Shown: piece after piece, positions 9,739 through 19,290 of the stretch
Position numbering within the stretch: position 1 is the first letter of the stretch
How the letters are laid out: the number at the start of each line of letters is the position of its first letter
Origin: Entamoeba histolytica HM-1:IMSS
Taxonomy: Eukaryota; Evosea; Mastigamoebida; Endamoebidae
Length of the DNA: 30,490 bases
Assembly (NCBI RefSeq): GCF_000208925.1
Contig: NW_001915013.1
Location: 1-30,490, forward strand
Reading direction: 5' to 3'
Notes under the pieces: model-generated
What the model saw: the letters and a program-made list of their open reading frames with translations, nothing else
Told to the model about the DNA's origin: nothing
The model's database searches: none
Translations under genes and position numbers: made by a program

Positions 9739-11176
9739 TTATTTATTATAAAATTTAATTTTTCCATTTATTGTTTTAAAATGATTAATTTTATCATCAT
9801 CAGGAGATACTCTAAGTAATACTTTTTCATAATCAGTACGTTTATCACTTGTTCCCCAATGTTTTAATTGTTTATGAACATTCTTCATCATTTCATAATT
9901 CTCTTTCCCACTTTCTATTTTATTAAAATGAGGTTGTTTATATAAATATTGATGCAATCCTCTTCTTTCAAAATCAGCTGGCTTAAAATAGTACCTTTAT
10001 TATCTTCTCGATTTGTTCTTGAACCAATATGAATTTTATGATAATAATCATCAGATGAATGTGTACTAATAGCTTCCGGCACTGAAATATAATTCAAGCG
10101 TTCATAGCTTCTCACAACATTTGGTTCAAATGCTACATTCTCGATTCTCTTCCATAATTCAGGAGGTAATACACTTCTAATATATGCTTGACTAAAATTC
10201 AATTGGTATGGATCATCATCCATCAATTTGTGTTGAATAGTTAAATCATTCAATTTATCAACAACAATATCACTGACTAGTTTAATATCATTCAAATACT
10301 TTATTAAAGCCAAAGGAGCAGCAATACCAGACATTTGATCTACATTTGTTGAATTTAAACATCTCTCCCCCTCTGGTGTTGTTTTAAAACAATTTCCATT
10401 AACACGAATAATCTTTCCATTATACAAAACAGGCAATGTCAAATTTATACTCTCAGGATGAGTAAGATAATACAAAGCTAATTCTTTCTCACTAAAGACA
10501 GTAGAAATATATATTATCAACAATATTTGGATTTTTCTCTATTGCCACCTTCATTAATTCAAGTGCAGTATTCCTCTCAAATAAATCTCCATTCTTATAT
10601 CTCGTTTCTAAATATTTATATAAATTATTTCCTTTCAACGCCTCATTAAATTCATTAAATTCTTTAATATTAAAAATACTACTTACACCAAAAGCTTTTG
10701 CAATATCATTAAAATACTTTGCTCCATATTTTTATATCCTTCTTTAATCCCTTGAACCATTGAAACATCTAAATGAGCAGATGGATCATTAACACTCTTA
10801 CCACCTGTCAATTCACTATATTTATCTTTTATATAATCCTCACGATTGTTATTGGTTTCTTTTCTTCAATAAAATCATCATCTACATCAATAACCATTTT
10901 TCTCATTCTTTGAGGTTCTTTTTCATCTAATGTTTCTTTTCTATTTGGTCAAGGTGGAGTATAATATACTCCTTGATTATTATTCTGTAATATATCACTC
11001 GTATACTTAGAAGTATTAAATGGTTTATATTTTGTTTGATCAACTCTCATAGAAGTACTAAAAGGATGATATTGTTGCTGAGTATCTCTTCTTATTCCAT
11101 CATAATTAAATCGTATTGAACCATATCTTCTTTTATGAAGATTTAATCGTTGTTTTCTCTTCTTAACCAAACACAT
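9739..11176 (-). pseudogene. Long unknown gene with multiple frameshifts
   Basis: The ATG at 11176 opens an Arg/Lys/Tyr-rich N-terminus (MCLVKKRKQRLNLHKRRYGS). An in-frame TGA at 10949-10951 is followed, in the same frame, by clear coding sequence (RKETLDEKEPQRMRKMVIDV). Further single-base shifts lie near 10858, 10727 (a five-T run), 10510 and 9988, with the final TAA at 9739-9741. About 470 codons in all. The middle includes YGAKYFNDIAKAFGVSS. Each shift can be explained by one lost base, several in homopolymers. It lies 12 bases after the membrane protein gene on the same strand, so they are probably co-transcribed. Possibly a minor structural protein; that is inference from position only. 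Confidence 0.6.
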
Positions 11177-11188
11177 TAAAATAAAAAG

Positions 11189-11413
11189 TTAATTAGGGGT
11201 TAAAGTTTTTACTACTTCTAATACTTCTTCTACTGCATTCATAACATTCACTTGTCTTCTACTTTCAAAAAATGCAAAGAAACAGCTAACTATTAACATT
11301 ATACACGATAATATAAGCATGACTATTTTACGGATAATATTCCATGTACTTTCTTTAAACACATCTTCTGTACAATTATGCGAGTGATTAGAATCACTGG
11401 AGTCTGCACTCAT
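11189..11413 (-). CDS. 74-residue single-pass membrane protein
   Basis: Intact from the ATG at 11413. A polar N-terminal third (Ser, Asp, His) is followed by one strongly hydrophobic helix at about residues 29-49 (IVMLILSCIMLIVSCFFAFF), then a short amphipathic C-terminus. This suits a small viral membrane protein. It is head-to-head with the structural gene at 11635 and upstream of the long unknown gene on the same strand. Confidence 0.65.
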   Translation of the reverse strand: MSADSSDSNHSHNCTEDVFKESTWNIIRKIVMLILSCIMLIVSCFFAFFESRRQVNVMNAVEEVLEVVKTLTPN

Positions 11414-11542
11414 ATTATGAATTATTCAGTTCATCTCTTTATTCATATGATTCATTCTAGAAATAACTGTCCTAGTAATACACATGAAGTAGAATTTGTT
11501 TTTAATACCCCATTGAAATTAAATTAAATAAAGGAATGTGAG

Positions 11543-11550
11543 TATATAAA
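11543..11550 (+). promoter_or_regulatory. TATA-like box upstream of the 11635 gene
   Basis: TATATAAA stands about 85 bases before the coding region at 11635, in the divergent intergenic space with the membrane protein gene. It is a plausible core promoter, but such strings are common in AT-rich DNA. Confidence 0.3.
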
Positions 11551-11634
11551 ACTTCTCTTTTTGAATTACTCTTCAATAACACAAATTATAAATCATTTTG
11601 TAATTGTTTTAAAAGAGTTAAAATATTTAAAGCA

Positions 11635-12276
11635 TTGATTAGTCTCTCAATAGGTGAAATAAATGTAGAAGAAATAGGATTAAATTTTCCTATTGTTAGT
11701 ACTACATGGTTTCCAACATATATTCGTTCCAATATTGATCAAGACACTGCTGATGACAAAGATATAAATAAAGTAATTAATATGATTAATTCAAGTACTC
11801 ATTTACAACAACAAGTCTATTATCCAGGTGGAGCATTTCAAATTAATACAATTATTAAAGCTATGACATTACAAGAACAAAACTATTATGGACCTACTAG
11901 AGTAGAAGGATATTGGAAATATGATTCACCTGAACTTCAACCATTTACAAATGAAAATGTAAGTATTCCTTTTTATCCATGGTACTTCATAGGAGTAGAA
12001 ACACCAAATAACAATGATAATAAAAGTATTAAATTTAATTGTCAATGGTATATCACTGTTCATTTTGATAGATATATTTGCACTCCAATAGAAGAAGAAC
12101 AAACAATGAATTTACTTGATTTAAATGTCAATTTAACCAATGAAGAAATCAAACAAAGAGAAACACTCACATATCAAGCAGAAAATAATTCAACATATGA
12201 AAAAGTAACTATAGCATTTCCAGAAAAAGAAGAATCTACATTTATTTTAATTATAAAAGATAAACAAATATATTAA
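11635..12276 (+). CDS. 213-residue putative jelly-roll structural protein
   Basis: Open from upstream of 11635 to a TAA at 12274. There is no in-frame ATG near the start; the frame begins at a TTG, and a one-base error at the CATTGATT stretch could hide an ATG. It is rich in beta-type residues, Trp, Tyr and Pro (YYPGGAFQI, YYGPTRVEGYWKYD, FYPWYFIGVET), and IKFNCQWYITVHFDRYI resembles a final jelly-roll strand. The fibre-like gene follows after 20 bases in the same direction. I infer a capsid or penton-type protein; no family is firmly recognised. Confidence 0.55.
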   Translation: MISLSIGEINVEEIGLNFPIVSTTWFPTYIRSNIDQDTADDKDINKVINMINSSTHLQQQVYYPGGAFQINTIIKAMTLQEQNYYGPTRVEGYWKYDSPELQPFTNENVSIPFYPWYFIGVETPNNNDNKSIKFNCQWYITVHFDRYICTPIEEEQTMNLLDLNVNLTNEEIKQRETLTYQAENNSTYEKVTIAFPEKEESTFILIIKDKQIY

Positions 12277-12296
12277 TTAACTCATTTTTATCATTC

Positions 12297-12747
12297 ATGT
12301 CTATCATTAGCACGACAACCAAACAAGAAACTTTAATAAGAAAAGATGAATTAAATAAAAATACATTCAAAGTAACAGTGAATACAAATGATATAACTAT
12401 CGAAACAACTACAAATGGAATAACAACATTCACCAGTGAAAATTACATTGACCGTATTCAATTAATCAATCAAGTACCTGAACCAAAAATCCAAACAAAA
12501 GCAGTTACTATTACTGAAAATGGTTCATACACTATCACTCCAGATGATAATCTTGATGCACTTGATTATGTTTATGTAACTACAAATGTACCACAATATA
12601 AAATAGATTCTATAAAAATATATAACAACGGAAATAAATTAGCAACAGTAGCAACAGATACAATATATATTACAGAAAATAACACTGATATTGCAGATTT
12701 AATACCAGCAGATGGAAAATTACATAAAGTCGTAAATAATACAGACT
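12297..12747 (+). CDS. Fibre-like protein with phage-tail-type repeat (cut by gap)
   Basis: Starts at the ATG at 12297 and runs open into the scaffold gap, so the C-terminus is missing. It is rich in Thr, Asn and Ile. Around residues 66-95 it carries AVTITENGSYTITPDDN followed by ALDYVYVTTNVP. This matches a motif familiar from tail and surface proteins of Firmicutes phages and bacteria (V-TITENG-Y-TITPD-G-D-L--V-V-VNV). A receptor-binding or fibre role is likely. It is convergent with the capsid gene across the gap. Confidence 0.65.
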
Positions 12748-12847
12748 NNNNNNNNNNNNNNNNNNNNNNNNNNNNNNNNNNNNNNNNNNNNNNNNNNNNN
12801 NNNNNNNNNNNNNNNNNNNNNNNNNNNNNNNNNNNNNNNNNNNNNNN
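12748..12847. other. Scaffold gap of 100 N
   Basis: Exactly 100 unknown bases, the usual placeholder for a gap of unknown size. It removes the 3' ends of both the fibre-like gene and the convergent capsid gene. Confidence 0.99.
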
Positions 12848-13451
12848 GGATTCCATGCTGCATATAAAGTAGATTCAGTTAATACTTCAGCAGTCTTTAC
12901 TGTTGGAAGATAAATACTCTTCTCTTGTAATGAAGATGCAAAAGGTCTTCTTGTAATACCCATCTAGCTCCTGGATAATATGCTCTACTTACTGCACTTG
13001 AATATGAACTCACTTGATAAGGACCTGGTACTATTGGTACATTACTTAATACACTTTGTCCTTCTTGTGTTACTTGACTTGCTACTGCTTTATCTATACC
13101 ATTTCTATCCCATGCAGTGATAACATTAGGAAATGTCATTGCAGCTTGACCAAATGTATTGTAAACAATTTCAGCTGACACTGACACTCCATCTATTTTA
13201 AATTGATCATACATTCCAGCATAATATTGGAAGAATTCCATGCCGCAAAGTAATTTAGTAACATTCATTACAGTTGTAGCACCATTAGTATTTGCTGGAA
13301 TAGCTAATTGTACTGTTTCAGTAGCATTCAACACTACTTGAGTTGAATCTCTTTGTTGAAAAGCAGCTTTTAAATTCCCAACCATAGTACTTCTTAAATT
13401 TCTTCTAGTTGAAGTTGGTCTAGTAGCTGTGGCTCTTCTTGTACGTCTCAT
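12848..13451 (-). pseudogene. cap: CRESS-like capsid protein, frameshifted and cut by gap
   Basis: The ATG at 13451 opens an Arg-rich N-terminus (MRRTRRATATRPTSTRRNLR) of the kind that binds packaged DNA. A beta-rich jelly-roll body follows with YAGMYDQFKIDGVSVSAEI, ITAWDRNG and SSAVSRAYYPGARW, all typical of circular ssDNA virus capsids. A one-base loss in a G run near 12962 moves the rest (ITRRPFASSLQEKSIYLPT) into another frame, which stays open to the gap. Separate in sequence from the larger capsid at 20645-21928. Confidence 0.72.
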
Positions 13452-14510
13452 TTATTTCAATAACTCAGTTGAATCTAAATTAGAGTTTAAATAGATGAAG
13501 TTATACACATAAACAATAAACTGACATTAATCGTTCATAAAATTTTAATCCTATTAAAAGTGGAATAATTAATAACATGTTTAATACATGGCTATAAGAA
13601 TTACAACTTTGTAATGATGAATTGAAATGTGTTGTGCATGTTGTTGTTTATAAAATATTTTTATCGATTAAGGAATAACAAATATTATACATAAATAGAA
13701 TAATGACTACATTAAAGAATTGTGATGTATGATTTTATGATGATATATCAATTCGTATGATAGTTTTGTACCATAATAATTATTTATACAATTGTCACAA
13801 CATCTACTATCACAAATATATACATGTATATAATAATAACGATGTCTCTATGAAATTAATGATGTTTTTTCTGTTATTATACTTTCTATTATCATTATTA
13901 ACATTATATATTTCTTTCTGTCATTATTTCTAAAATTGTTGTATAATAATTATATACAAAAATACATCTAAAATAAATAAATTAAGATCTAATAATATCA
14001 TAGTTTTTGATGAATTTCAAGTGTTAATAGCACACGTAGTTTTATTAAGTAGTGTTTCTTAGTTTTTCATATGATATTTGTGATAAGATGTGGATTATAT
14101 TACTTTGTAAGAGGCATAATTCATGATAAGATATATTACAAACATCGATTGAATCATATTCTCTGTATATTTCTTTTATTACTGAATGATTCATGTAAGT
14201 TTTACATACTGAAATATCAATTTATATTAGTAAACAATATATCCATTCTCTTTTCTATATACAAATATGAATTAATTGAATATTCAACTTCTTTCAACAT
14301 AATATATAACCAATAAGTATTTATAAACAAATAATGAGATAAATTGTGGTAATACAATTATCAATATCATTTTCACGAGAAATAAAATACAATGAAGAAT
14401 TAAGAAATAAAATTCTCATAGAATTATTAACTTTGTTTACTAGTTATTCTTAATTGACATTTAACTGATACTTTTATTTAATTACGACATTTTAATGAAA
14501 AATAATTGTC
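13452..14510. other. AT-rich stretch without recognisable genes
   Basis: Only short, low-complexity frames occur here, none with a domain or coding-like composition. It is probably decayed spacer. Confidence 0.6.
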
Positions 14511-14771
14511 TTGGTTATGAACGAAGTTATATACTTGTGTGAAAATATGGATATTGAAGTTTACTATCAAGACACTGATAATATTCACAATAAAGATGAT
14601 AAATCAACTCAATTGAGATATTATTATCATGAAAAATATAACATAGAGTTGGTTGGAATAAAAATTGATCAGTTTCATTCTGATTTTCATCCAGGCCATG
14701 AGAAAGTTGGTTATTTAAATCCATCTTTCTTTGTAAGAATTTATATTAACGTTCTCACTATCGAATATTGA
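14511..14771 (+). pseudogene. polB: Fragment of Polinton/Maverick-type DNA polymerase B
   Basis: About 85 codons with MNEVIYLCENMDIEVYYQDTDNIH followed by LVGIKIDQFHSDFHPGHE. YYQDTD is the polymerase motif C with the two catalytic aspartates. The flanking residues follow the pattern of protein-primed B-family polymerases of Polintons, in which an RIMNEV-like segment precedes and a GQFHxDF-like segment follows. The rest of a gene of more than 1000 codons is absent on both sides, so this is a relic of the palm domain. Confidence 0.68.
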
Positions 14772-16323
14772 AATATAGAATAGTTAATAAGAATGAAATG
14801 AAATTATCTGATGATATTTTGAAGTGTCTACTGATAAATTTGAGAAAGTGTACAACCATTTTATGAATATGAATATACAGGAAATTCACCAACTTTTGAA
14901 TTATCAAAATATTTTCTTCACATTATTATTGAAAGAAATTTTATTATTAATTCTCTTTCTTCCTTTAAATAAATAATCAAATTTCAAAAATGTTAGCTTA
15001 ATTAAGTCTAAATAATTATTATCATGTTTTATATTATCTTTATTTAATATCATTTCATTATAAAAGAATTATTTTATTTTTTATTACTTCTTTCACTTTT
15101 GTTTTGACATATTCTCAGTTACTTTTCAATTTCTTTCATAGAATTTTGGTATTTTTTCTATCATATTTCTTATTCTTTCTCATAATGGCATTATTATTGT
15201 ATTTCATTTTGAAAATAGGTATTATTTTCGATGCTACACTGGTAGTGCTTTATATAATTTCAATCATATTCCCATTATTTTCTAGTTGTTTTATTTCTGT
15301 TCTTTAACTTTTTGTTAAATCAATTTTCTTATGAATCAATTGGTAGTAATGAGTTATTTAGTTATAGATATTTTTCGACATCATTTAATTCATTGTTTTC
15401 TTCATTATCTAATCTTCTAATTCATTTTGTGTTTAATATCAAATAATAATGTCTTAATTGTTTATTTTACTTGTGTTTTAGTGATTCCATTTGATATTTC
15501 ATTCTGAACTTCTTTTAATTATCTTTTAATTCCTCAATTAATATAATCACATCTTCTTAGTATATTTAATACTTCATTTATATATTCAACTAATTTAGAA
15601 TAAATACTTCCGCTTTTAATACCATTTTAATATTGAATAAAATCTGATGAAGACTAACATATGGTTTTTCTATTCATTTAATCTTAATTTATATTTATTT
15701 AACTTTATAATCTAGGAAATGATAATGACGAAGGAAAATCAATAGTAGATGATTTTGATTATCCAAAGTTAATACAAATAAGATTAAATATTCTATTTTG
15801 TTTAACTATCAAAAAGTCCGATAAATAAATATGAATGTATTAATAATATACATCAACGTTTGATGTACATGTATTTATCACTTCAAACTTATATAATCGA
15901 ATAAGAATATGGTGTATGTCACTTTTAAGACTACATTCAATAATAAGATGAGTAATGATATTAGATTTTATTTGAGTGATATTTTCTATTTTATTCATTT
16001 GTTTTAATAGTATCAAAATAAATTGTGTTGTTGTTGAAATATCGTGTTTTTTAAAATATCGTTTTTATTTAAATATTTTGAACAATTTATTTCAATTAAT
16101 AATTGAAATTAAGTTGTAAGATAAAATATTCATCGATAATACAATTGACTTAATGATGTTTCCTTTACAGTCTTTACGTCGTTTCTATTTTTATTGTGTT
16201 TTATTTGCATTGAAATGTTTTTGTGCCATATTCAAATATGACGTGAAACACACCATTTGGTCATTTCTGGAGAGTCATAGTTAAATAAACCATAATAACT
16301 AACACTAATATCTACCACTCAAA
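14772..16323. other. AT-rich stretch with short coding-like relics
   Basis: Mostly non-coding. A 38-codon open stretch at about 15714-15829 (+) has coding-like composition (VDDFDYPKLIQIRLNILF) but no start and no family. A hydrophobic frame at 15104-15307 looks like translated T-rich DNA rather than a gene. Confidence 0.4.
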
Positions 16324-16467
16324 TTAAAATATATAAATTTCAATACTTCTATTGTCTTGGGATAATTTTTCAGAAGTAATAAATTCCAATGGTAATTTCA
16401 CATTCCATTTACCTGGAAATAAATTAGGAGAAATATTTTGTATTGTGAATATTAAATTTAATTACAT
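16324..16467 (-). pseudogene. Short coding relic, possibly of a minor capsid gene
   Basis: About 46 codons ending at a TAA at 16324, with an ATG-TAA just upstream at 16467-16462. It contains NISPNLFPGKWNVKLPLEFI. The pattern of Pro-Asn-Phe followed by G-x-W-x-V-x-L recalls the start of Polinton-type minor capsid (penton) proteins, but this is too short to be sure. Confidence 0.3.
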
Positions 16468-17105
16468 AAGAAAGACATTTTAATTCGAATAATATTAAAC
16501 AATAATTATAAAAGAAACAAAATAACACAGAAATAACAATTCAACAAATAATAAAACATGCTTGTTACGAAACATTAAAAATGTTATTTATGAGAGTTGA
16601 GATTATAAAATATGTTACAATTTCAATAAATCATTTTATTCGACAATTTCAACAAGTATAATAAGAACAACATATAAACATATTAACACATCAACAAAAT
16701 AAAACACAACATTGAAGTTTTGAAGAAGAAAATACAAATAACATTAATACTAGACATTATGTAAAATATTTATGCAACATTCATCAAATTAAATAAATCA
16801 TCAAGATATAAAAATGTTATTTATGTAATTATTCCAAATTGAATAACTGATTCTAAACATGGTGATATGTTTAATAAAATCGAGAAAGTAATAGAAACAA
16901 TAAATAATATTATTTCTTTGAAGAAAGTTAATTCAAATGAATATTTAATTAATGAAAATTATTCATAATTATTTTTTGAAACGTATAGGTAAGTGTTGAA
17001 TGTTGTCAACAAATAAATGAAGGAGTAAAAAATAACATTTGAAATATAATATTCCATTAATAGTTGTGAAAGACATATAGACAATAATTATGATAATACA
17101 TCAAA
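16468..17105. other. AT-rich stretch, nothing seen
   Basis: No frame with coding-like composition, no repeat and no structured element stood out here. Confidence 0.5.
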
Positions 17106-17877
17106 TTATTTAAAATCATCTATTAGTTCAATTATTTTATTGAATTTCACATCTATTGTTAAATTATCTATTTTTAATACTTCATTTTTATCAATTTCAA
17201 AGTATAAATCATATACAAAAGAACTTATTGTATTTGTTGCAGTCTGTCTAAATATATAATTAAAATTCTTTAGAACATCATTAAAATATTATAATAGTTA
17301 CTATTTATTGCTTGATTGATTTAATTCATTTCATATGTGCATAGCCATAATAATTGTTGTTTTCAAATGTCTTAATCTTGTAATAATTTCTCCCCATGTT
17401 TTATCTTCTTTCATTAATGCAAATGTTGCATCTTCTAATATAATTATTAAGTGTTTTTCTTGTGGTTGTTTATAATATTGCATTAATGCTGGCATAAATT
17501 TCTCATAATTCATTCCATATATTGGTGTTTTAATAAGTCCTTTAAGTTGATTAAATGTTTCATCGTCTCCTGCATTTTGTGATACATAAATAATCGCCTC
17601 ATATTGGTGTTCTATTTTATTGAGTTTTGCTAATTCTTTCATAATAATTGTTGTTTTTCCTGCTCCTTGTTTCCCATTAATAATATTAAAACTATTATAA
17701 TAAAAGAAGATTTGTCGATGAACTTTTTTTAATTTGATTCTCTCCTTTAATATTACTTAATCTTTCTTTAATTTCTTTATCTATTTCTTCTTCTCCAATA
17801 TCATCATCATCGTCTTCTTCTTCATATTCTTCTCTATATTCATTTGTATCATCATCTTCAAAATTATCAAATTCCAT
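17106..17877 (-). pseudogene. FtsK/HerA-like (A32-type) packaging ATPase, broken
   Basis: P-loop ATPase of the kind that packages DNA into viral capsids. The ATG at 17877 opens a very acidic N-terminus (Asp/Glu runs). A shift at the A7 run near 17730 leads into the core, which holds IINGKQGAGKTT (Walker A, about 17656-17691), YEAIIYVSQNAGDD, LIIILEDATF (Walker B) and RLRHLKTTIIMAMH, a pattern typical of A32-like ATPases. The same frame then meets TGA 17331, TAG 17301, TAA 17298 and TAA 17289. It continues coding-like (YFNDVLKNFNYIFRQTATNT) to a TAA at 17106. About 255 codons in all, a usual size for viral packaging ATPases. Confidence 0.6.
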
Positions 17878-17904
17878 AAACTAAATTTATAAAGATTCAA
17901 TTAT

Positions 17905-18234
17905 TTAATAGTTTGTTTGAAAAACTTCTAGTCTTTGTTCTAATAGTCCATTTCGTATTTCTTCATTTGTTTTCATTTCTTGATTATACATATTTCTTAT
18001 CTTCTCTATTTCTTTTCTTAATCGTTTATTCTCGGAAATAATATCTTCCATAAGATCATTCAAATTATCATTTAGTTGTCTTTTAATATACTGATTCATC
18101 TTATCTTTTTGATTTCTTGTTTTCTTGGGTGCTGCTTCTTCTATTGTTGGATTAGTTGCTCTTATTAATACTTGTGGTAATTCATTATTTTCATTTGGTT
18201 GTGTTTCAAAAATGTTTTGTTGTGTATTGTTCAT
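17905..18234 (-). CDS. 109-residue coiled-coil protein
   Basis: Intact from ATG to TAA. The first 45 residues are polar (Asn, Gln, Pro, Thr). From about residue 50 to the end there is a strongly heptad-like charged helix (DLMEDIISENKRLRKEIEKI), predicted to be a coiled coil. It lies 27 bases upstream of the ATPase gene on the same strand and may share a transcript. No family recognised; an oligomerising structural or scaffold protein is possible. Confidence 0.6.
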   Translation of the reverse strand: MNNTQQNIFETQPNENNELPQVLIRATNPTIEEAAPKKTRNQKDKMNQYIKRQLNDNLNDLMEDIISENKRLRKEIEKIRNMYNQEMKTNEEIRNGLLEQRLEVFQTNY

Positions 18235-18392
18235 GTTATTCTTGTTTGTTATTTCATGTTTTCTTTTCCTTTAAATATTATGTTGTATTATTCTTATTAT
18301 TATCCTTTCTATTCTGTATTATATTCATCATTTAAAAACTCTTGTTTTATCATCATATATACGTCATTTGAAACTCATTATTCATTTGAAAC

Positions 18393-18599
18393 ATGACTAC
18401 TTTAAAAGATATTCTTATTATACTTGCTGGTTATGAAATAGATCAACCATCATTAGAAGAAGCAATCAAATTACAAAAACAAATTGGAAATTTAATCCCA
18501 TCAATTCATGAAGAACATCAGAAAAGATTAATAAAACATGCATATTGGAAAATTGTATGGATAATAAATACATTAGCACCATGGGATAATAAAAATTAA
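18393..18599 (+). CDS. 68-residue protein, MTT-KD family
   Basis: Intact from ATG to TAA. MTTLKDILIILAGYE, LEEAIKLQKQIGNLIPSI and LIKHAYWKIVWII follow the same pattern as the N-terminal 70 residues of the proteins at 463-768 and 9433-9738, without their basic tail. It is divergent from the coiled-coil gene. Its presence ties this block to the inverted-repeat element. Function unknown. Confidence 0.6.
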   Translation: MTTLKDILIILAGYEIDQPSLEEAIKLQKQIGNLIPSIHEEHQKRLIKHAYWKIVWIINTLAPWDNKN

Positions 18600-18816
18600 T
18601 TGATTATTTTATTTGAAACTTTCATTTTATTATTAAATATTTATTAAAAGCATTTCTAATTGAATTTATTTCATCTTTCTTTCATTAAATTATGTTAAAA
18701 TTAAATAAATAAATAATAAATAATAAATCAGTTTAAAAAAATTAATTAAATTAAATCTCACATAAATCAATTTTATCAAACTCTTCTTCACTCTTCTGGA
18801 GCTTCAGGAGTATATT

Positions 18817-19142
18817 CTAAATATCGTGTATGCCATCTCTGATACACCAATCATCGATGTATTTCAACAGGCGGTCGATTACCATCTGTGATAAATTTCT
18901 TAATCCAATTAATTGCACTTTGTAAAGAATTGGCAATATTGCTGTATATTCATTATACATAACCTCTATCACATTATAACTCGTATTAGAATAGTTTCTA
19001 TAAAACTCATAATTGTTGAATAACACATTGAAATTATAATCAGTTAATAATGAAACAACGTTATATTTTCACAATCCCCCTTTATTATAAACATTAATTT
19101 AAATCTGTCACTTAAAACATCTAATGTTGTATCACTATTCAT
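18817..19142 (-). pseudogene. Distant family A helical protein with one internal stop
   Basis: The ATG at 19142 opens MNSDTTLDVLSDRFKLMF. A single TGA at 19069-19071 interrupts the frame, which then continues to a TAG at 18817. About 108 codons. The segment around NVLFNNYEFY and the following Ile/Leu/Tyr-rich helices resemble the region upstream of and within the protein at 5833-6177 (HVLFKLEYF). The relation is weak but the gene context is shared. Confidence 0.45.
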
Positions 19143-19223
19143 AATCGTTTGTTGTATGCTTTACAACCGTAGAGACTATCTTTAAATAGCACTAGGATAT
19201 GGTATCAGACATGCCATAAACAA

Positions 19224-19272
19224 TGTTTTGTATAACATTTACGACTATCATCATAAATGTTTTATAAAACAC
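19224..19272. repeat. Imperfect inverted repeat next to the CRESS island
   Basis: TGTTTTGTATAACATTTACG at 19224-19243 is close to the reverse complement of 19252-19272, with an 8-base loop. It lies just outside the first origin repeat and could be a terminator hairpin or a junction feature. Confidence 0.4.
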
Positions 19273-19290
19273 TCCGTGTCACAGTATTAA

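Larger units (their letters stand above)
7766..10200. repeat. Right arm of a 10.2 kb inverted repeat
   Basis: Reverse-complement partner of 1-2435. It carries the same genes in mirrored order: the long acidic protein, the 101-residue protein and the C-terminal third of the long unknown gene. On this side the sequence continues past 10200 into the rest of the element, so this is the arm to use for full gene structures. Confidence 0.95.

Noticed and set aside
12848..12872. Continuation of the fibre gene past the gap
   Set aside because: The frame across 100 N is meaningless; the bases after the gap belong to the convergent capsid gene on the minus strand.
15104..15307. Highly hydrophobic 67-residue frame
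   Set aside because: Phe/Leu/Ile-rich translation of T-rich DNA; looks like spacer rather than a membrane protein gene.
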